Of a stretch of 64,000 nt of DNA, positions 52,905-61,165 are shown piece by piece (position 1 is the stretch's first letter; each line of letters begins with the position of its first letter). Source of the DNA: Streptomyces sp. CB02923 (GTDB lineage: Bacteria; Actinomycetota; Actinomycetes; Streptomycetales; Streptomycetaceae); assembly GCF_001905005.1 (NCBI RefSeq), contig NZ_LWKZ01000012.1, positions 673,061-737,060 of the forward strand, read 5' to 3'. Under the pieces are notes generated by a model. The model did not search any database and was not told where the DNA came from. It saw nothing but the letters and a program-made list of their open reading frames with translations. Made by a program: the position numbers and the translations under genes.

Positions 52905-53336
52905 TTACTCCGGTGAGATGCCCAGCATCCGCTGGAGCAGCTCCTTGAGCAGTGCGCGCTCCGCGACGGACAGCTCGCCGAGCGGCTCGCGCGCGAAGTC
53001 CAGGGAATCGCGCAGCTGTGCGGCCGTCGCCAGGCCCGCGTCCGTGGGGGCGGCCAGCTTGACCCGGCGGTCGGCCGGGTCCGGGCGGCGCTCGACGAGG
53101 CCGCGGGACTCCAGCCGGTCCACGATCCCGGTCACGTTCGACGGCTCGCACTTCAGGCTCCGGGCTATCCGGCGCATCGGCATCGGCTCGCGGGCGAGCA
53201 GGCCGAGGACGCGCGCCTGGGCGCCGGTGAGGGAGTGCTCGGCCGCCGCGTGCTCGTACTCCTCGTGATAGCGGGCCACGACGGTGCCGATCAGCTCGAC
53301 GACCTCGACGGTCAGGTGGTCTGCGCGAGGAGTCAT
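52905..53336 (-). CDS. MarR-family transcriptional regulator
   Basis: This 143-residue winged-helix regulator has RIARSLKCEPSNVTGIVDRLESRGLVERRPDPADRRVKLA (recognition helix and wing) at about residues 55-95. The single Cys lies just before the recognition helix; there is no N-terminal redox Cys as in OhrR, despite an ohr gene nearby. ATG 53336 is divergent from the NADP-dependent oxidoreductase gene (start 53426), which it probably represses through the inverted repeat between them. Confidence 0.9.
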   Translation of the reverse strand: MTPRADHLTVEVVELIGTVVARYHEEYEHAAAEHSLTGAQARVLGLLAREPMPMRRIARSLKCEPSNVTGIVDRLESRGLVERRPDPADRRVKLAAPTDAGLATAAQLRDSLDFAREPLGELSVAERALLKELLQRMLGISPE

Positions 53337-53354
53337 GACACCAGGGTACCGAAT

Positions 53355-53397
53355 TGCTTGACAACATGAAATATCGAGGAGCATTGTTGTTTCAGCA
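53355..53397. promoter_or_regulatory. Promoter and imperfect inverted repeat between marR and oxidoreductase genes
   Basis: TTGACA at 53358-53363 looks like a -35 element for the plus-strand gene. TGCTTGACAACATG (53355-53368) and CATTGTTGTTTCAGCA (53382-53397) form an imperfect inverted repeat with arms centred on CAACA/TGTTG, a typical MarR operator layout overlapping the promoter. Confidence 0.5.
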
Positions 53398-53425
53398 CCT
53401 GAAGCATTTTGAGGAGGAGCAGCCC

Positions 53426-54448
53426 ATGTCCGCACAGCCCACGTCCGGCCGCGAATGGCACCTGGTCGCCCGCCCGCACGGCTGGCCGAAGCCGGAGGAC
53501 TTCGCGCTGCGCGAGGCCGCGGTCCCCGAGCCCGGCGAGGGACAGCTCCTCGTCCGCAACCTGTACTTCTCCGTCGACCCGTACATGCGCGGTCGGATGA
53601 ACGACGTGAAGTCCTACACCCCGCCCTTCCAGCTGGATGAGCCGATGGAGGGTGGCGCGGTCGGCGAGGTCGTCGCCTCCAACGCCGACGGCTTCGCGGT
53701 CGGTGACCACGTCCTGCACTTCAAGGGCTGGCGCGAGTACGCGGTCGTGGACGTCGCCAAGATCGCCAAGGTGGACGGGTCCCTGGCCCCCCTCTCCGCC
53801 TACCTGGGCGTGCTCGGCATGCCGGGCCTGACGGCCTACGCGGGCCTGCTGGAGGTCGCCTCCTTCAAGGAGGGCGACACCGTCTTCGTGTCCGGCGCGG
53901 CCGGCGCGGTCGGCAGCGAGGTCGGCCAGATCGCCAAGCTCAAGGGCGCCGCGCGCGTCATCGGCAGCGCGGGCTCCGACGAGAAGGTCAAGCTCCTGAC
54001 GGAGGAGTACGGCTTCGACGCCGCCTTTAACTACAAGTCCGGCGAGTCCGTCAAGGGGCAGCTCCGCAAGGCCGCCCCCGACGGCATCGACGTCTACTTC
54101 GACAACGTCGGCGGCGACCACCTGGAAGCCGCCATCGACTCGCTGAACGTGCACGGCCGCGTAGCCGTCTGCGGCATGATCTCGCAGTACAACGCCACCG
54201 AGCCGACCCCGGCGCCGCGCAACCTCGCGATGGTCATCGGCAAGCGGCTGCGCATCCAGGGCCTGCTCGTCGCCGACCACACCCACCTCCAGGAGCAGTT
54301 CGTCTCCGAGGTGTCGGCCTGGGTGCGTTCGGGTGAGCTGAAGTTCAGCGAGACGAAGGTCTCCGGCATCGAGAACGGGTTCGAGGCGTTTCTCGGCCTG
54401 CTGCGCGGCGACAACACCGGCAAGATGATCGTCGATCTCACGGACTGA
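53426..54448 (+). CDS. NADP-dependent oxidoreductase (MDR superfamily, CurA/leukotriene B4 dehydrogenase-like)
   Basis: This 340-residue zinc-free medium-chain dehydrogenase/reductase has YFSVDPYMRGRM near the start, the nucleotide-binding VFVSGAAGAVGSEVGQIAK (about residues 152-170) and YFDNVGGDHLEAA. Such enzymes reduce the C=C bond of alpha,beta-unsaturated aldehydes and ketones with NADPH. The ATG has GAGGAGGAG upstream. It faces the marR gene, and the shared region holds a promoter and inverted repeat, so it is probably a MarR-repressed response to reactive electrophiles. Confidence 0.92.
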   Translation: MSAQPTSGREWHLVARPHGWPKPEDFALREAAVPEPGEGQLLVRNLYFSVDPYMRGRMNDVKSYTPPFQLDEPMEGGAVGEVVASNADGFAVGDHVLHFKGWREYAVVDVAKIAKVDGSLAPLSAYLGVLGMPGLTAYAGLLEVASFKEGDTVFVSGAAGAVGSEVGQIAKLKGAARVIGSAGSDEKVKLLTEEYGFDAAFNYKSGESVKGQLRKAAPDGIDVYFDNVGGDHLEAAIDSLNVHGRVAVCGMISQYNATEPTPAPRNLAMVIGKRLRIQGLLVADHTHLQEQFVSEVSAWVRSGELKFSETKVSGIENGFEAFLGLLRGDNTGKMIVDLTD

Positions 54449-54542
54449 TCCGTTACGGAGCCGGTCCGGCCGGGCCATTAGGCTCGGCCCCAAGCCGTCG
54501 CGATCGTGGGCGCGAGTCGCGGCGAATCACAGGAGGATCCTT

Positions 54543-54971
54543 ATGTCCATCCAGCCCGTAGACGTCGTCTACACCGCCGTCGCCACCGCCGAGAACGGCC
54601 GGGACGGCCGCGTCGCCAGCGACGACGGCCAGCTGGACGTCGTCGTCAATCCGCCCAAAGAGCAGGGCGGCAGCGGCGCAGGCACCAACCCCGAGCAGCT
54701 CTTCGCGGCCGGTTACAGCGCCTGCTTCCAGGGTGCGCTGAGCGTCGTCGCCCGCCGGGAGAAGGCGGACGTCTCCGGCTCCCGGGTGACGGCGAAGGTC
54801 GGTATCGGCAAGACCCCGTCCGGCGGCTTCGGCCTCACGGTCGAGATCGCCGCCTCCATTCCCAACGTGGACGCGGCCACCGCCCAGGACCTGATCGAGA
54901 AGGCCCACCAGGTCTGCCCCTACTCGAACGCCACCCGCGGCAACATCGACGTCAAGCTGAGCGTCATCTGA
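54543..54971 (+). CDS. ohr: Organic hydroperoxide resistance protein (Ohr/OsmC family)
   Basis: This 142-residue thiol peroxidase has both reactive Cys: AAGYSACFQGAL (peroxidatic) and HQVCPYSNATRGN (resolving). It reduces organic hydroperoxides using dihydrolipoyl or other thiol donors. The ATG is preceded by AGGAGG. It is a single gene, about 95 nt after the oxidoreductase, and ends at a very strong terminator. No OhrR-type regulator is adjacent. Confidence 0.95.
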   Translation: MSIQPVDVVYTAVATAENGRDGRVASDDGQLDVVVNPPKEQGGSGAGTNPEQLFAAGYSACFQGALSVVARREKADVSGSRVTAKVGIGKTPSGGFGLTVEIAASIPNVDAATAQDLIEKAHQVCPYSNATRGNIDVKLSVI

Positions 54972-54986
54972 CGCGACGGCGTCGGA

Positions 54987-55024
54987 CCGAAGGCCGCACC
55001 CCGGCACCGGGGTGCGGCCTTCGG
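54987..55024 (+). terminator. 18-bp stem terminator after ohr
   Basis: CCGAAGGCCGCACCCCGG (54987-55004) pairs perfectly with 55007-55024 across a CA loop, 15 nt after the ohr stop. Confidence 0.9.
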
Positions 55025-55117
55025 CCGTTTCGGACGTCACCCGTTCCGGCTGTCGGGGACGGGGGGCTTCCGCTCCCCGTACACCACCCCTGTGACGCAG
55101 GCCACTCCCGCGCCATC

Positions 55118-55171
55118 TTGACGGCACCGCCGTGTAATCGATTACGTAAGCCCACACAAAATCGATTACAC
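55118..55171 (+). promoter_or_regulatory. Promoter and LacI-type operator of the ribose-type operon
   Basis: TTGACG (55118-55123) is a likely -35. GTAATCGATTAC (55134-55145) is a perfect 12-bp palindrome, and GTGTAATCGAT (55132-55142) is repeated inverted as ATCGATTACAC (55161-55171). The CG-centred AATCGATT core is typical of LacI-family sites. It lies about 80-120 nt before the lacI-type gene and overlaps the expected -10, consistent with autorepression of the whole operon. Confidence 0.82.
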
Positions 55172-55251
55172 ACCGACGTGCGATCGAGACGCCATGCGCT
55201 TCGGTGTCCTCGGCCTGCCTGCGCGGGCCCGCACGAAAGGGCAAGGGCGGC

Positions 55252-56289
55252 ATGGCGAAGATCAAGGATGTGGCCGAGCGGGCCGGAGTGTCCGTGGCGA
55301 CCGTCTCCCGGGTGCTCAACGGGCGCAGCCCGGTCGCCGAGACCCGGGAACGGGTGCTGGCCGCCGTCGAGGAGCTGGGCTACCGGCCCAACAACGTCGC
55401 CCGCGCTCTGCGGACCGCCCGTACCGGCACGCTCGGCCTGGTCATCAGCGACCTGACCAACCCGTTCTTCACCGAGCTGGCCGACGCCGTCGAGGAGGCG
55501 GCGCGCGGCCTCGGCTACAGCCTGATCATCGGCAACGCCGCCGAACGCACCGGCCAGCAGGACGACTACATCCGTACGCTGCTGGACCGCCGCATCGACG
55601 GCCTGCTGGTCAGCTCGGCCGGTACCGGTTCCGCGATGCTGCGCGAGGTCGTCACCTCCGGCACGCCGCTGGTCCTGCTGGACCGGATCGTGCCCGGCAT
55701 CGACGCGCCGTGCGTACGGGCCGACGGCGCCGCGGCGCTCACCGGCCTCGCCGCGCACCTCGCCGCCCTCGGCCGGCGGCGCCCCGCGATCATCGTCGCC
55801 CCGGCCGGCACACCGACCGGCGACGAGCGGCTGGACCTCTTCCGTACGGCGCTGGCCGCGCACGGCATAGCGCTGCCGGACGAGCGCGTCGGCTCCACAG
55901 CCGACCTCCGGCACACCGGCGGCCGTCAGGTGATGCGCCGCCTCCTGGACCTGCCCGAGCCGCCCGACGCCGTGCTCGCCACCGACAACCTGATGGCGCT
56001 CGGCGCGATGGACGAGATCCGGGCGCGCGGGCTGCGGGTGCCCGACGACATGGCGCTGGTCGTCTACGACGACGTGCCGTGGTTCGCGCACACCGACCCG
56101 CCGCTCACCGCCATCGCGCAGCCCACCCGCGAGCTGGGCCGGGCCGCCCTGCACACCCTGCTGGAACGGATCGAGGGGCGCCCGGCCGGCTCCGTACTGC
56201 TGCCGGCCCGCCTCGTCACCCGCCGCTCCTGCGGCGAACCGGGCACCACCCATGAGGAGAACACCCGCGACGAGAGGGGCAGCGCATGA
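55252..56289 (+). CDS. LacI-family transcriptional regulator of sugar ABC operon
   Basis: This 345-residue repressor has the N-terminal LacI headpiece (IKDVAERAGVSVATVSRVLNG and RPNNVARALR) and a periplasmic-binding-like sugar domain (VISDLTNPFFTELADAVE, DGLLVSS, VYDDVPWF). It should sense the transported sugar or its phosphate. ATG 55252 starts at the headpiece; an upstream frame is open but unrelated. The stop overlaps rbsA (ATGA), so repressor and transporter are made from one message controlled by the operator at 55132-55171. Confidence 0.93.
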   Translation: MAKIKDVAERAGVSVATVSRVLNGRSPVAETRERVLAAVEELGYRPNNVARALRTARTGTLGLVISDLTNPFFTELADAVEEAARGLGYSLIIGNAAERTGQQDDYIRTLLDRRIDGLLVSSAGTGSAMLREVVTSGTPLVLLDRIVPGIDAPCVRADGAAALTGLAAHLAALGRRRPAIIVAPAGTPTGDERLDLFRTALAAHGIALPDERVGSTADLRHTGGRQVMRRLLDLPEPPDAVLATDNLMALGAMDEIRARGLRVPDDMALVVYDDVPWFAHTDPPLTAIAQPTRELGRAALHTLLERIEGRPAGSVLLPARLVTRRSCGEPGTTHEENTRDERGSA

Positions 56290-58136
56290 CCGACGTCAAC
56301 GACGACGTCCGGGACGACGCACCGGCCGGCCGCGAACTGCTGCGCGTGGAGGGGGTGACGAAGTCGTTCCCCGGCGTCCGCGCGCTGGACGGCGTGGACC
56401 TGAGTCTGCGTTCGGGCGAGGTGCACGTCCTGCTCGGCGAGAACGGCGCGGGCAAGAGCACCCTGATCAAGATGCTCTCCGGCGCCCACCGGCCCGACGC
56501 CGGCCGCATCCTGGCAGCCGACGCCCCGGAAGGCGGTGGCCCGTCCGGCGACTGCTCGACCGGCGGCGGCCCGCCCGGCAGCGGCCCGTCCCGCAGCGGC
56601 CCGTCCGGCGACGGCTCGTCCGGCAGCGGCTCGTCCGGCGGCGGCCCGTCCCGCAGCGGCCCGACCAGCGACGGCCCGACCGGCTCCGGCTCCGACTCGG
56701 CCACCGACTCCGAATCCGGCCCCCACACCGCCCTCCGCGAAGCCGCCCTCCGCGAAGTGCACATCCGCTCCGCGCAGGACGCCGAACGGCTCGGCATCGC
56801 CACCATCTACCAGGAGTTCAACCTCGTCCCCGGCCTGACCGTCGCCGAGAACATCTTCCTCGGCCGGCAGCCGCGCACCGCCCTCCGCCTGATCGACAAG
56901 AAGACCATGCGGGCCCGCGCCGCCGAACTGCTGCGCCGGGTACGCCTGGACGTCTCCCCGGACACCCCGGTCTCCGAACTGGGCATCGCCCGCCTCCAGA
57001 TGGTCGAGATCGCCAAGGCGCTGAGCCTGCGCGCCCGCGTCCTCATCATGGACGAGCCGACCGCCGTCCTGACTTCCGAGGAGGTCGAGACGCTCTTCGC
57101 CATCGTGCGCGAACTGCGCGACGACGGGGTGGGGATCATCTTCATCACCCACCACCTGGAGGAGATCGGCGCTATCGGCGACCGCGTCACCGTGCTGCGC
57201 GACGGCCGTTCGGTGGCCGAGGTCCCGGCCGGTACGGACGAGGACGAGCTGATCCGCCTGATGGTGGGCCGGGACATCGCCGAGCAGTACCCGCGGCAGC
57301 GCCCGGACGCACCCGGCGCGCCCCTGCTGCGCGTACGCGGCCTGACCCGCCACGGCCCCAAGGGCGCCCCGGTCTTCGAGGACATCGGCTTCGAGGTGCG
57401 GGCCGGCGAGGTCGTCGGCCTCGCGGGCCTGGTCGGCGCGGGCCGTACCGAGGTCGCGCGGGCGGTCTTCGGCGTGGACCGCTACGACGCCGGGACCGTC
57501 GAGGTCGACGGGCGGGTACTGGCCCCCGGCGACGTACGGGCCGCGATGCGCGCCGGACTCGGCCTGGTCCCCGAGGACCGCAAGGGCCAGGGGCTGGTCC
57601 TGGACGCCTCGCTCCAGGACAACCTGACGCTGGCCCGGCTGGACCGCGACACCCGTGGCGGCCTGGTCGACCGGCGCGCCCAGCGGCGCGCGGCGGCGGA
57701 CGTGGCCGCGCAGCTGAAGGTGCGGATGAGCGGGCTGGCGCAGCACGCCCGCACCCTCTCCGGCGGCAACCAGCAGAAGGTCGTCATCGGAAAGTGGCTG
57801 CTGGCCGACACCCGGCTGCTGATTCTCGACGAGCCGACGCGCGGTATCGACGTGGGCGCGAAGGTCGAGATCTACCAGTTGGTCAACGAGCTGACGGCGG
57901 CGGGCCGCGCGGTGCTGATGATCTCCAGCGACCTGCCCGAGGTGCTCGGCATGAGCGACCGGGTGCTGGTCATGGCACAGGGGCGGCTCGCCGGTGAACT
58001 GTCCGGCGACGACGCGACGCAGGACGCGGTGATGGAACTGGCGGTGCGGACCGCCGACGGCGCGTCCGGACCGCACGGGACGACACCGCACACGACGACC
58101 GACGAGAGCGCGATGGAGGGCTCCGATGTCCGCTGA
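56286..58136 (+). CDS. rbsA: Ribose-type ABC transporter ATP-binding protein (duplicated NBD) with Gly/Ser/Pro insert
   Basis: The 616-residue cytoplasmic ATPase has two fused nucleotide-binding domains, as in RbsA/XylG. The first has Walker A GENGAGKST (about 51), Q-loop IYQEFNL, MVEIAKAL and LIMDEPTAVL. The second has the degenerate LVGAGRTEVARAV, LSGGNQQKVVIGKWLL and LILDEPTRGIDVG. Between strand residues about 83 and 148 lies an insert rich in Gly, Ser and Pro, encoded by imperfect GGCGGCGGCCCGTCC-type repeats (56531-56730), absent from normal RbsA proteins. It presumably loops out between Walker A and the Q-loop. It is coupled to lacI upstream, and its end overlaps rbsC by 11 nt. Confidence 0.9.
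   Translation: MTDVNDDVRDDAPAGRELLRVEGVTKSFPGVRALDGVDLSLRSGEVHVLLGENGAGKSTLIKMLSGAHRPDAGRILAADAPEGGGPSGDCSTGGGPPGSGPSRSGPSGDGSSGSGSSGGGPSRSGPTSDGPTGSGSDSATDSESGPHTALREAALREVHIRSAQDAERLGIATIYQEFNLVPGLTVAENIFLGRQPRTALRLIDKKTMRARAAELLRRVRLDVSPDTPVSELGIARLQMVEIAKALSLRARVLIMDEPTAVLTSEEVETLFAIVRELRDDGVGIIFITHHLEEIGAIGDRVTVLRDGRSVAEVPAGTDEDELIRLMVGRDIAEQYPRQRPDAPGAPLLRVRGLTRHGPKGAPVFEDIGFEVRAGEVVGLAGLVGAGRTEVARAVFGVDRYDAGTVEVDGRVLAPGDVRAAMRAGLGLVPEDRKGQGLVLDASLQDNLTLARLDRDTRGGLVDRRAQRRAAADVAAQLKVRMSGLAQHARTLSGGNQQKVVIGKWLLADTRLLILDEPTRGIDVGAKVEIYQLVNELTAAGRAVLMISSDLPEVLGMSDRVLVMAQGRLAGELSGDDATQDAVMELAVRTADGASGPHGTTPHTTTDESAMEGSDVR
56531..56730 (+). repeat. Repeat-encoded insert within rbsA
   Basis: About 66 codons made of imperfect 9-15-bp units of the type CGGCGGCCCGTCCGG encode Gly-Ser-Pro peptide in frame between conserved parts of the first ATPase domain. 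Confidence 0.8.
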
Positions 58137-59133
58137 TGTGAAGACGGGAGCGGGCGCCGAGGCGGTCGGCACCGCCCCGCCCGGTGACGGTTTCGGGCCC
58201 TGGTTCACCCGGGCCGTCCTGAAGAACGGCCCGCTGGGCGGTCTGATCGCCCTCGTCGCGGTCATGGCGATCCTGTCCCAGGACTTCCTGAACGGGCAGA
58301 ACCTCCTCAATGTCGGCGTCCAGGCGTCCGTCACCGCCATCCTCGCCTTCGGCGTCACCTTCGTGATCGTCTCGGCCGGCATCGACCTGTCGGTCGGCTC
58401 GGTCGCCGCCCTCAGCTCCACGGTGGTGGCCTGGGCCGCGACCGACGCGGGGCTGCCGGTGTGGGCCGCCGTCCTGCTGGGGCTCGCGATCGGCGCGGCG
58501 GCGGGCCTGGTCTCCGGCGCGCTCGTCGCGTACGGGAAGCTGCCCGCCTTCATCGCCACCCTCGCGATGCTCTCCGTCGGCCGCGGCCTCGCCCTGGTCA
58601 TCACCGGCGGCACGCCGATCGCGTTCCCCGCCTCGGTCAGCAAGCTGGGGGACACACTGGGCGGCTGGCTGCCCGTCCCGGTCCTCGTCATGATCGCGAT
58701 GGGGCTGATAGCGGCGCTGGTCCTCAACCGTACGTACGCGGGCCGCGCGATGTTCGCGATCGGCGGCAACGAGGAGGCCGCGCGGCTCTCCGGCATCGAC
58801 GTCAAGCGCCGCAAGCTGGTGATCTACGCGATGTCCGGGGTCTTCGCGGCGGTCGCGGGCATCGTGCTCGCGGCCCGGCTGACCTCCGCCCAGCCGCAGG
58901 CCGCGGGCGGCTACGAACTCGACGCCATCGCCGCCGTCGTCATCGGCGGCGCCAGCCTCTCCGGCGGCGCGGGCAAGGCGTCCGGCACGCTCATCGGCGC
59001 GCTGATCCTCGCCGTGCTGCGCAACGGCCTCAACCTGCTGAGCGTCTCCGCGTTCTGGCAGCAGGTGGCCACCGGCCTGGTCATCGCGCTGGCGGTGCTC
59101 CTGGACACGCTGCGCCGCCGGAGCGCACGGTGA
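58126..59133 (+). CDS. rbsC: Ribose-type ABC transporter permease
   Basis: This 335-residue inner-membrane protein has about 9 hydrophobic helices and the BPD_transp_2 family signatures GIDLSVGSVAALSS, LPAFIATLAMLSVGRG, AIGGNEEAARLSGI and VIGGASLSGGAGKASGTLIGA. It forms the channel for the sugar delivered by the binding protein. It overlaps rbsA by 11 nt and rbsB by 4 nt (GTGA). Confidence 0.94.
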   Translation: MSADVKTGAGAEAVGTAPPGDGFGPWFTRAVLKNGPLGGLIALVAVMAILSQDFLNGQNLLNVGVQASVTAILAFGVTFVIVSAGIDLSVGSVAALSSTVVAWAATDAGLPVWAAVLLGLAIGAAAGLVSGALVAYGKLPAFIATLAMLSVGRGLALVITGGTPIAFPASVSKLGDTLGGWLPVPVLVMIAMGLIAALVLNRTYAGRAMFAIGGNEEAARLSGIDVKRRKLVIYAMSGVFAAVAGIVLAARLTSAQPQAAGGYELDAIAAVVIGGASLSGGAGKASGTLIGALILAVLRNGLNLLSVSAFWQQVATGLVIALAVLLDTLRRRSAR

Positions 59134-60197
59134 GGCGGCGTACGGGTGCGCCCGACGGGGGTACGGCTCCGCTCGCCGGGGGCATGGGCTCGCTCCGCGA
59201 GCGTCGTACCGCTGAGCCCGGCGGGCGTACGGGCCCGTTCGGCAGGCGTACGAGCCTGCTAGGCGGGCGTACGGGTCTGTTCGGCGGGCGTACGGGCCTG
59301 CTCGGCGCGGCAGCCCTGGCCGGGGCCCTCGTCCTGTCCGGCTGCGACCGGGGCGGCAATACGGACCTGGGCCTGGCCCTGTCCACCCTGAACAATCCGT
59401 TCTTCGTCGGCATCCGGGAGGGCGCGCAGGCCGAGGCGGACCGGCGCGGCCTGCACATCAACATCACCGACGCGCAGAACGACCCCATGCAGCAGATCAA
59501 CCAGATGGAGACGTTCACCAGCCAGAACGTGAAGGCGGCGATCATCAACCCGGTGGACGCCGACGCCGCCGTGCCGGCCGTCGGCGTCGCCAACCGGGCG
59601 GACGTGCCGGTGATCTCCATCGACCGCGGCGTCAACGGCGGCCGGGTCGGCTCGACCATCGCCTCCGACAACGTCGCGGGCGGCCGGCTCGCCGCGAAGA
59701 CGCTCGCCGCGTCCCTCGGCGGCAAGGGCAAGGTGGCGTTCCTGGAGGGCCAGCCCGGCACCTCGGCCGCCCGCGAGCGCGGGCAGGGCTTCGAGGAGGG
59801 GATCAAGGCGTACCCGGGCATCGAGGTGGTGGCGCGGCAGCCCGCCGACTTCGACCGGACCAAGGGCATGGACGTGATGTCCAATATGCTCCAAGTACAC
59901 CGGGACATCGGCGGCGTCTTCGCGGCCAACGACGAGATGGCGCTCGGCGCCGCCAAGTCGCTGGGCGTCCGGGCGGGCAAGGACGTGAAGATCGTGGCGT
60001 TCGACGGGACGCCGGAGGGCGTCGCGGCCGTACGCGGCGGGACGCTGACCGCCACGGTCGCCCAGCAACCGAGGCTGCTGGGCAGGCAGGCCGTGGACCA
60101 GGCGCTCAGGGCGGCGCGCGGCGAGCGGCTGCCGCAGCAGGTGAAAGTGCCGGTGGTCCTGGTGACCGGCAGGAACGCGGGGCAATTCGATGGGTGA
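59130..60197 (+). CDS. rbsB: Ribose-type substrate-binding lipoprotein
   Basis: This 355-residue exported sugar-binding protein has a lipobox LVLSGC at about residue 72. The mature part starts after DRGGNTDLGLALSTLNNPFFVGI and shows the family's VIDRG-type and NDEMALGA motifs (VPVISIDRGVNGG, GVFAANDEMALGA, VAFDGTPEG). The region before the hydrophobic core is unusually long (about 55 residues) and built of GGRTG(L/P)(L/F)-type tandem repeats. If a later start is used, the signal would be conventional; the GTG at 59130 is preferred for its 4-nt overlap with rbsC. It overlaps rbsK by 8 nt. Confidence 0.9.
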   Translation: MRRRTGAPDGGTAPLAGGMGSLRERRTAEPGGRTGPFGRRTSLLGGRTGLFGGRTGLLGAAALAGALVLSGCDRGGNTDLGLALSTLNNPFFVGIREGAQAEADRRGLHINITDAQNDPMQQINQMETFTSQNVKAAIINPVDADAAVPAVGVANRADVPVISIDRGVNGGRVGSTIASDNVAGGRLAAKTLAASLGGKGKVAFLEGQPGTSAARERGQGFEEGIKAYPGIEVVARQPADFDRTKGMDVMSNMLQVHRDIGGVFAANDEMALGAAKSLGVRAGKDVKIVAFDGTPEGVAAVRGGTLTATVAQQPRLLGRQAVDQALRAARGERLPQQVKVPVVLVTGRNAGQFDG

Positions 60198-61104
60198 GAA
60201 GCAGATGTACGACGTACTGGTAGTGGGTTCGGCCAACGCGGATCTGACGGTCCGGGTGGCGCGGCGGCCCGGCGCGGGCGAGACCGTGCACGGCTCCGAC
60301 CTGGTCGAGTCGGCGGGCGGCAAGGGCGCCAACCAGGCGGCCGCCGCCGCCCGGCTCGGCGGCCGGGTCGGTCTGCTGGCCCGGGTCGGCGACGACGCGT
60401 ACGGCGAGCTGCTGCTGGACGCGCAGCGCGCCGCGGGCACGGACGTCGCTCACGTGATCGTCGAGTCCGGTACCCGCACCGGCACCGCGATGATCATCGT
60501 GGGTCCGGACGGCGACAACAGCATCGTCGTCTCCCCGGGCGCCAACGCGGCGCTGACCCCCGACGACGTGGCGGCCGCCCGCGACGTCATCGCGGCGTCC
60601 GCCGCCGTCTCCCTCCAGCTGGAGGTCCCCATGGAGACGGTACGGGCCACCGCCGCCACCGCCACGGAGACCGGCACCCGGGTCGTCCTCAACCCGTCCC
60701 CGACCCCGGAGCGCCTGGACCCCGAACTCCTCGCCGCCGCCGACCCGCTCGTCGTCAACGAGCACGAGGCTCAGCAGCTCACGGGCCGCGACGAAGGCGG
60801 CCCGGAGGACTGGGCCCGCGCGCTCCGCGGCCTCGGCGCCCGCTCGGTCGTCGTCACCCTCGGCGGCGACGGCGCGCTGGTCGTGGACGGCGAGGGCCAC
60901 ACCGACCGGGTCCCCGGCGTCAAGGTCGACGCCGTCGACACCACGGGCGCGGGCGACGCCTTCACCGGCGCCCTCGCGACCCGCCTGGCCCGCGGCGACT
61001 CCCTCACGGAAGCGGCCCGCTTCGCCGTCCGGGTGGGCGCCGCGGCCGTCACCAAGCCGGGCGCCCAGCCGTCCTACCCGACGCTGGACGAACTGCCGTC
61101 CTGA
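60190..61104 (+). CDS. rbsK: Ribokinase
   Basis: This 304-residue PfkB-family kinase phosphorylates ribose (or a related sugar) on entry. It shows the signature GGKGANQAAAAARLGG (about residues 42-57), the NEHEAQQL segment, and the catalytic anion-hole DTTGAGDAFTGAL near residue 250. ATG 60190 overlaps the rbsB stop by 8 nt. It is the last gene of the lacI-rbsACB-K unit and is followed by a strong hairpin. Confidence 0.93.
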   Translation: MGEKQMYDVLVVGSANADLTVRVARRPGAGETVHGSDLVESAGGKGANQAAAAARLGGRVGLLARVGDDAYGELLLDAQRAAGTDVAHVIVESGTRTGTAMIIVGPDGDNSIVVSPGANAALTPDDVAAARDVIAASAAVSLQLEVPMETVRATAATATETGTRVVLNPSPTPERLDPELLAAADPLVVNEHEAQQLTGRDEGGPEDWARALRGLGARSVVVTLGGDGALVVDGEGHTDRVPGVKVDAVDTTGAGDAFTGALATRLARGDSLTEAARFAVRVGAAAVTKPGAQPSYPTLDELPS

Positions 61105-61112
61105 GCGGAGGG

Positions 61113-61149
61113 CCCGGCGGGAGCGGCGTACTCGGCCGCTCCCGCCGGG
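61113..61149. terminator. 15-bp stem terminator between convergent rbsK and nitrilase genes
   Basis: CCCGGCGGGAGCGGC (61113-61127) pairs perfectly with GCCGCTCCCGCCGGG (61135-61149) around a 7-nt loop, placed between two convergent genes. Confidence 0.85.
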
Positions 61150-61165
61150 GCCCGCGCGAGGTCCG

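Noticed and set aside
52905..53336. MarR protein as OhrR, regulator of the nearby ohr gene
   Set aside because: OhrR proteins have a reactive Cys near the N-terminus, which is absent here, and this gene faces the oxidoreductase gene rather than ohr.
56064..58814. 916-codon minus-strand open frame across lacI/rbsA/rbsC
   Set aside because: It runs through three well-supported plus-strand genes and is a GC-bias artefact.
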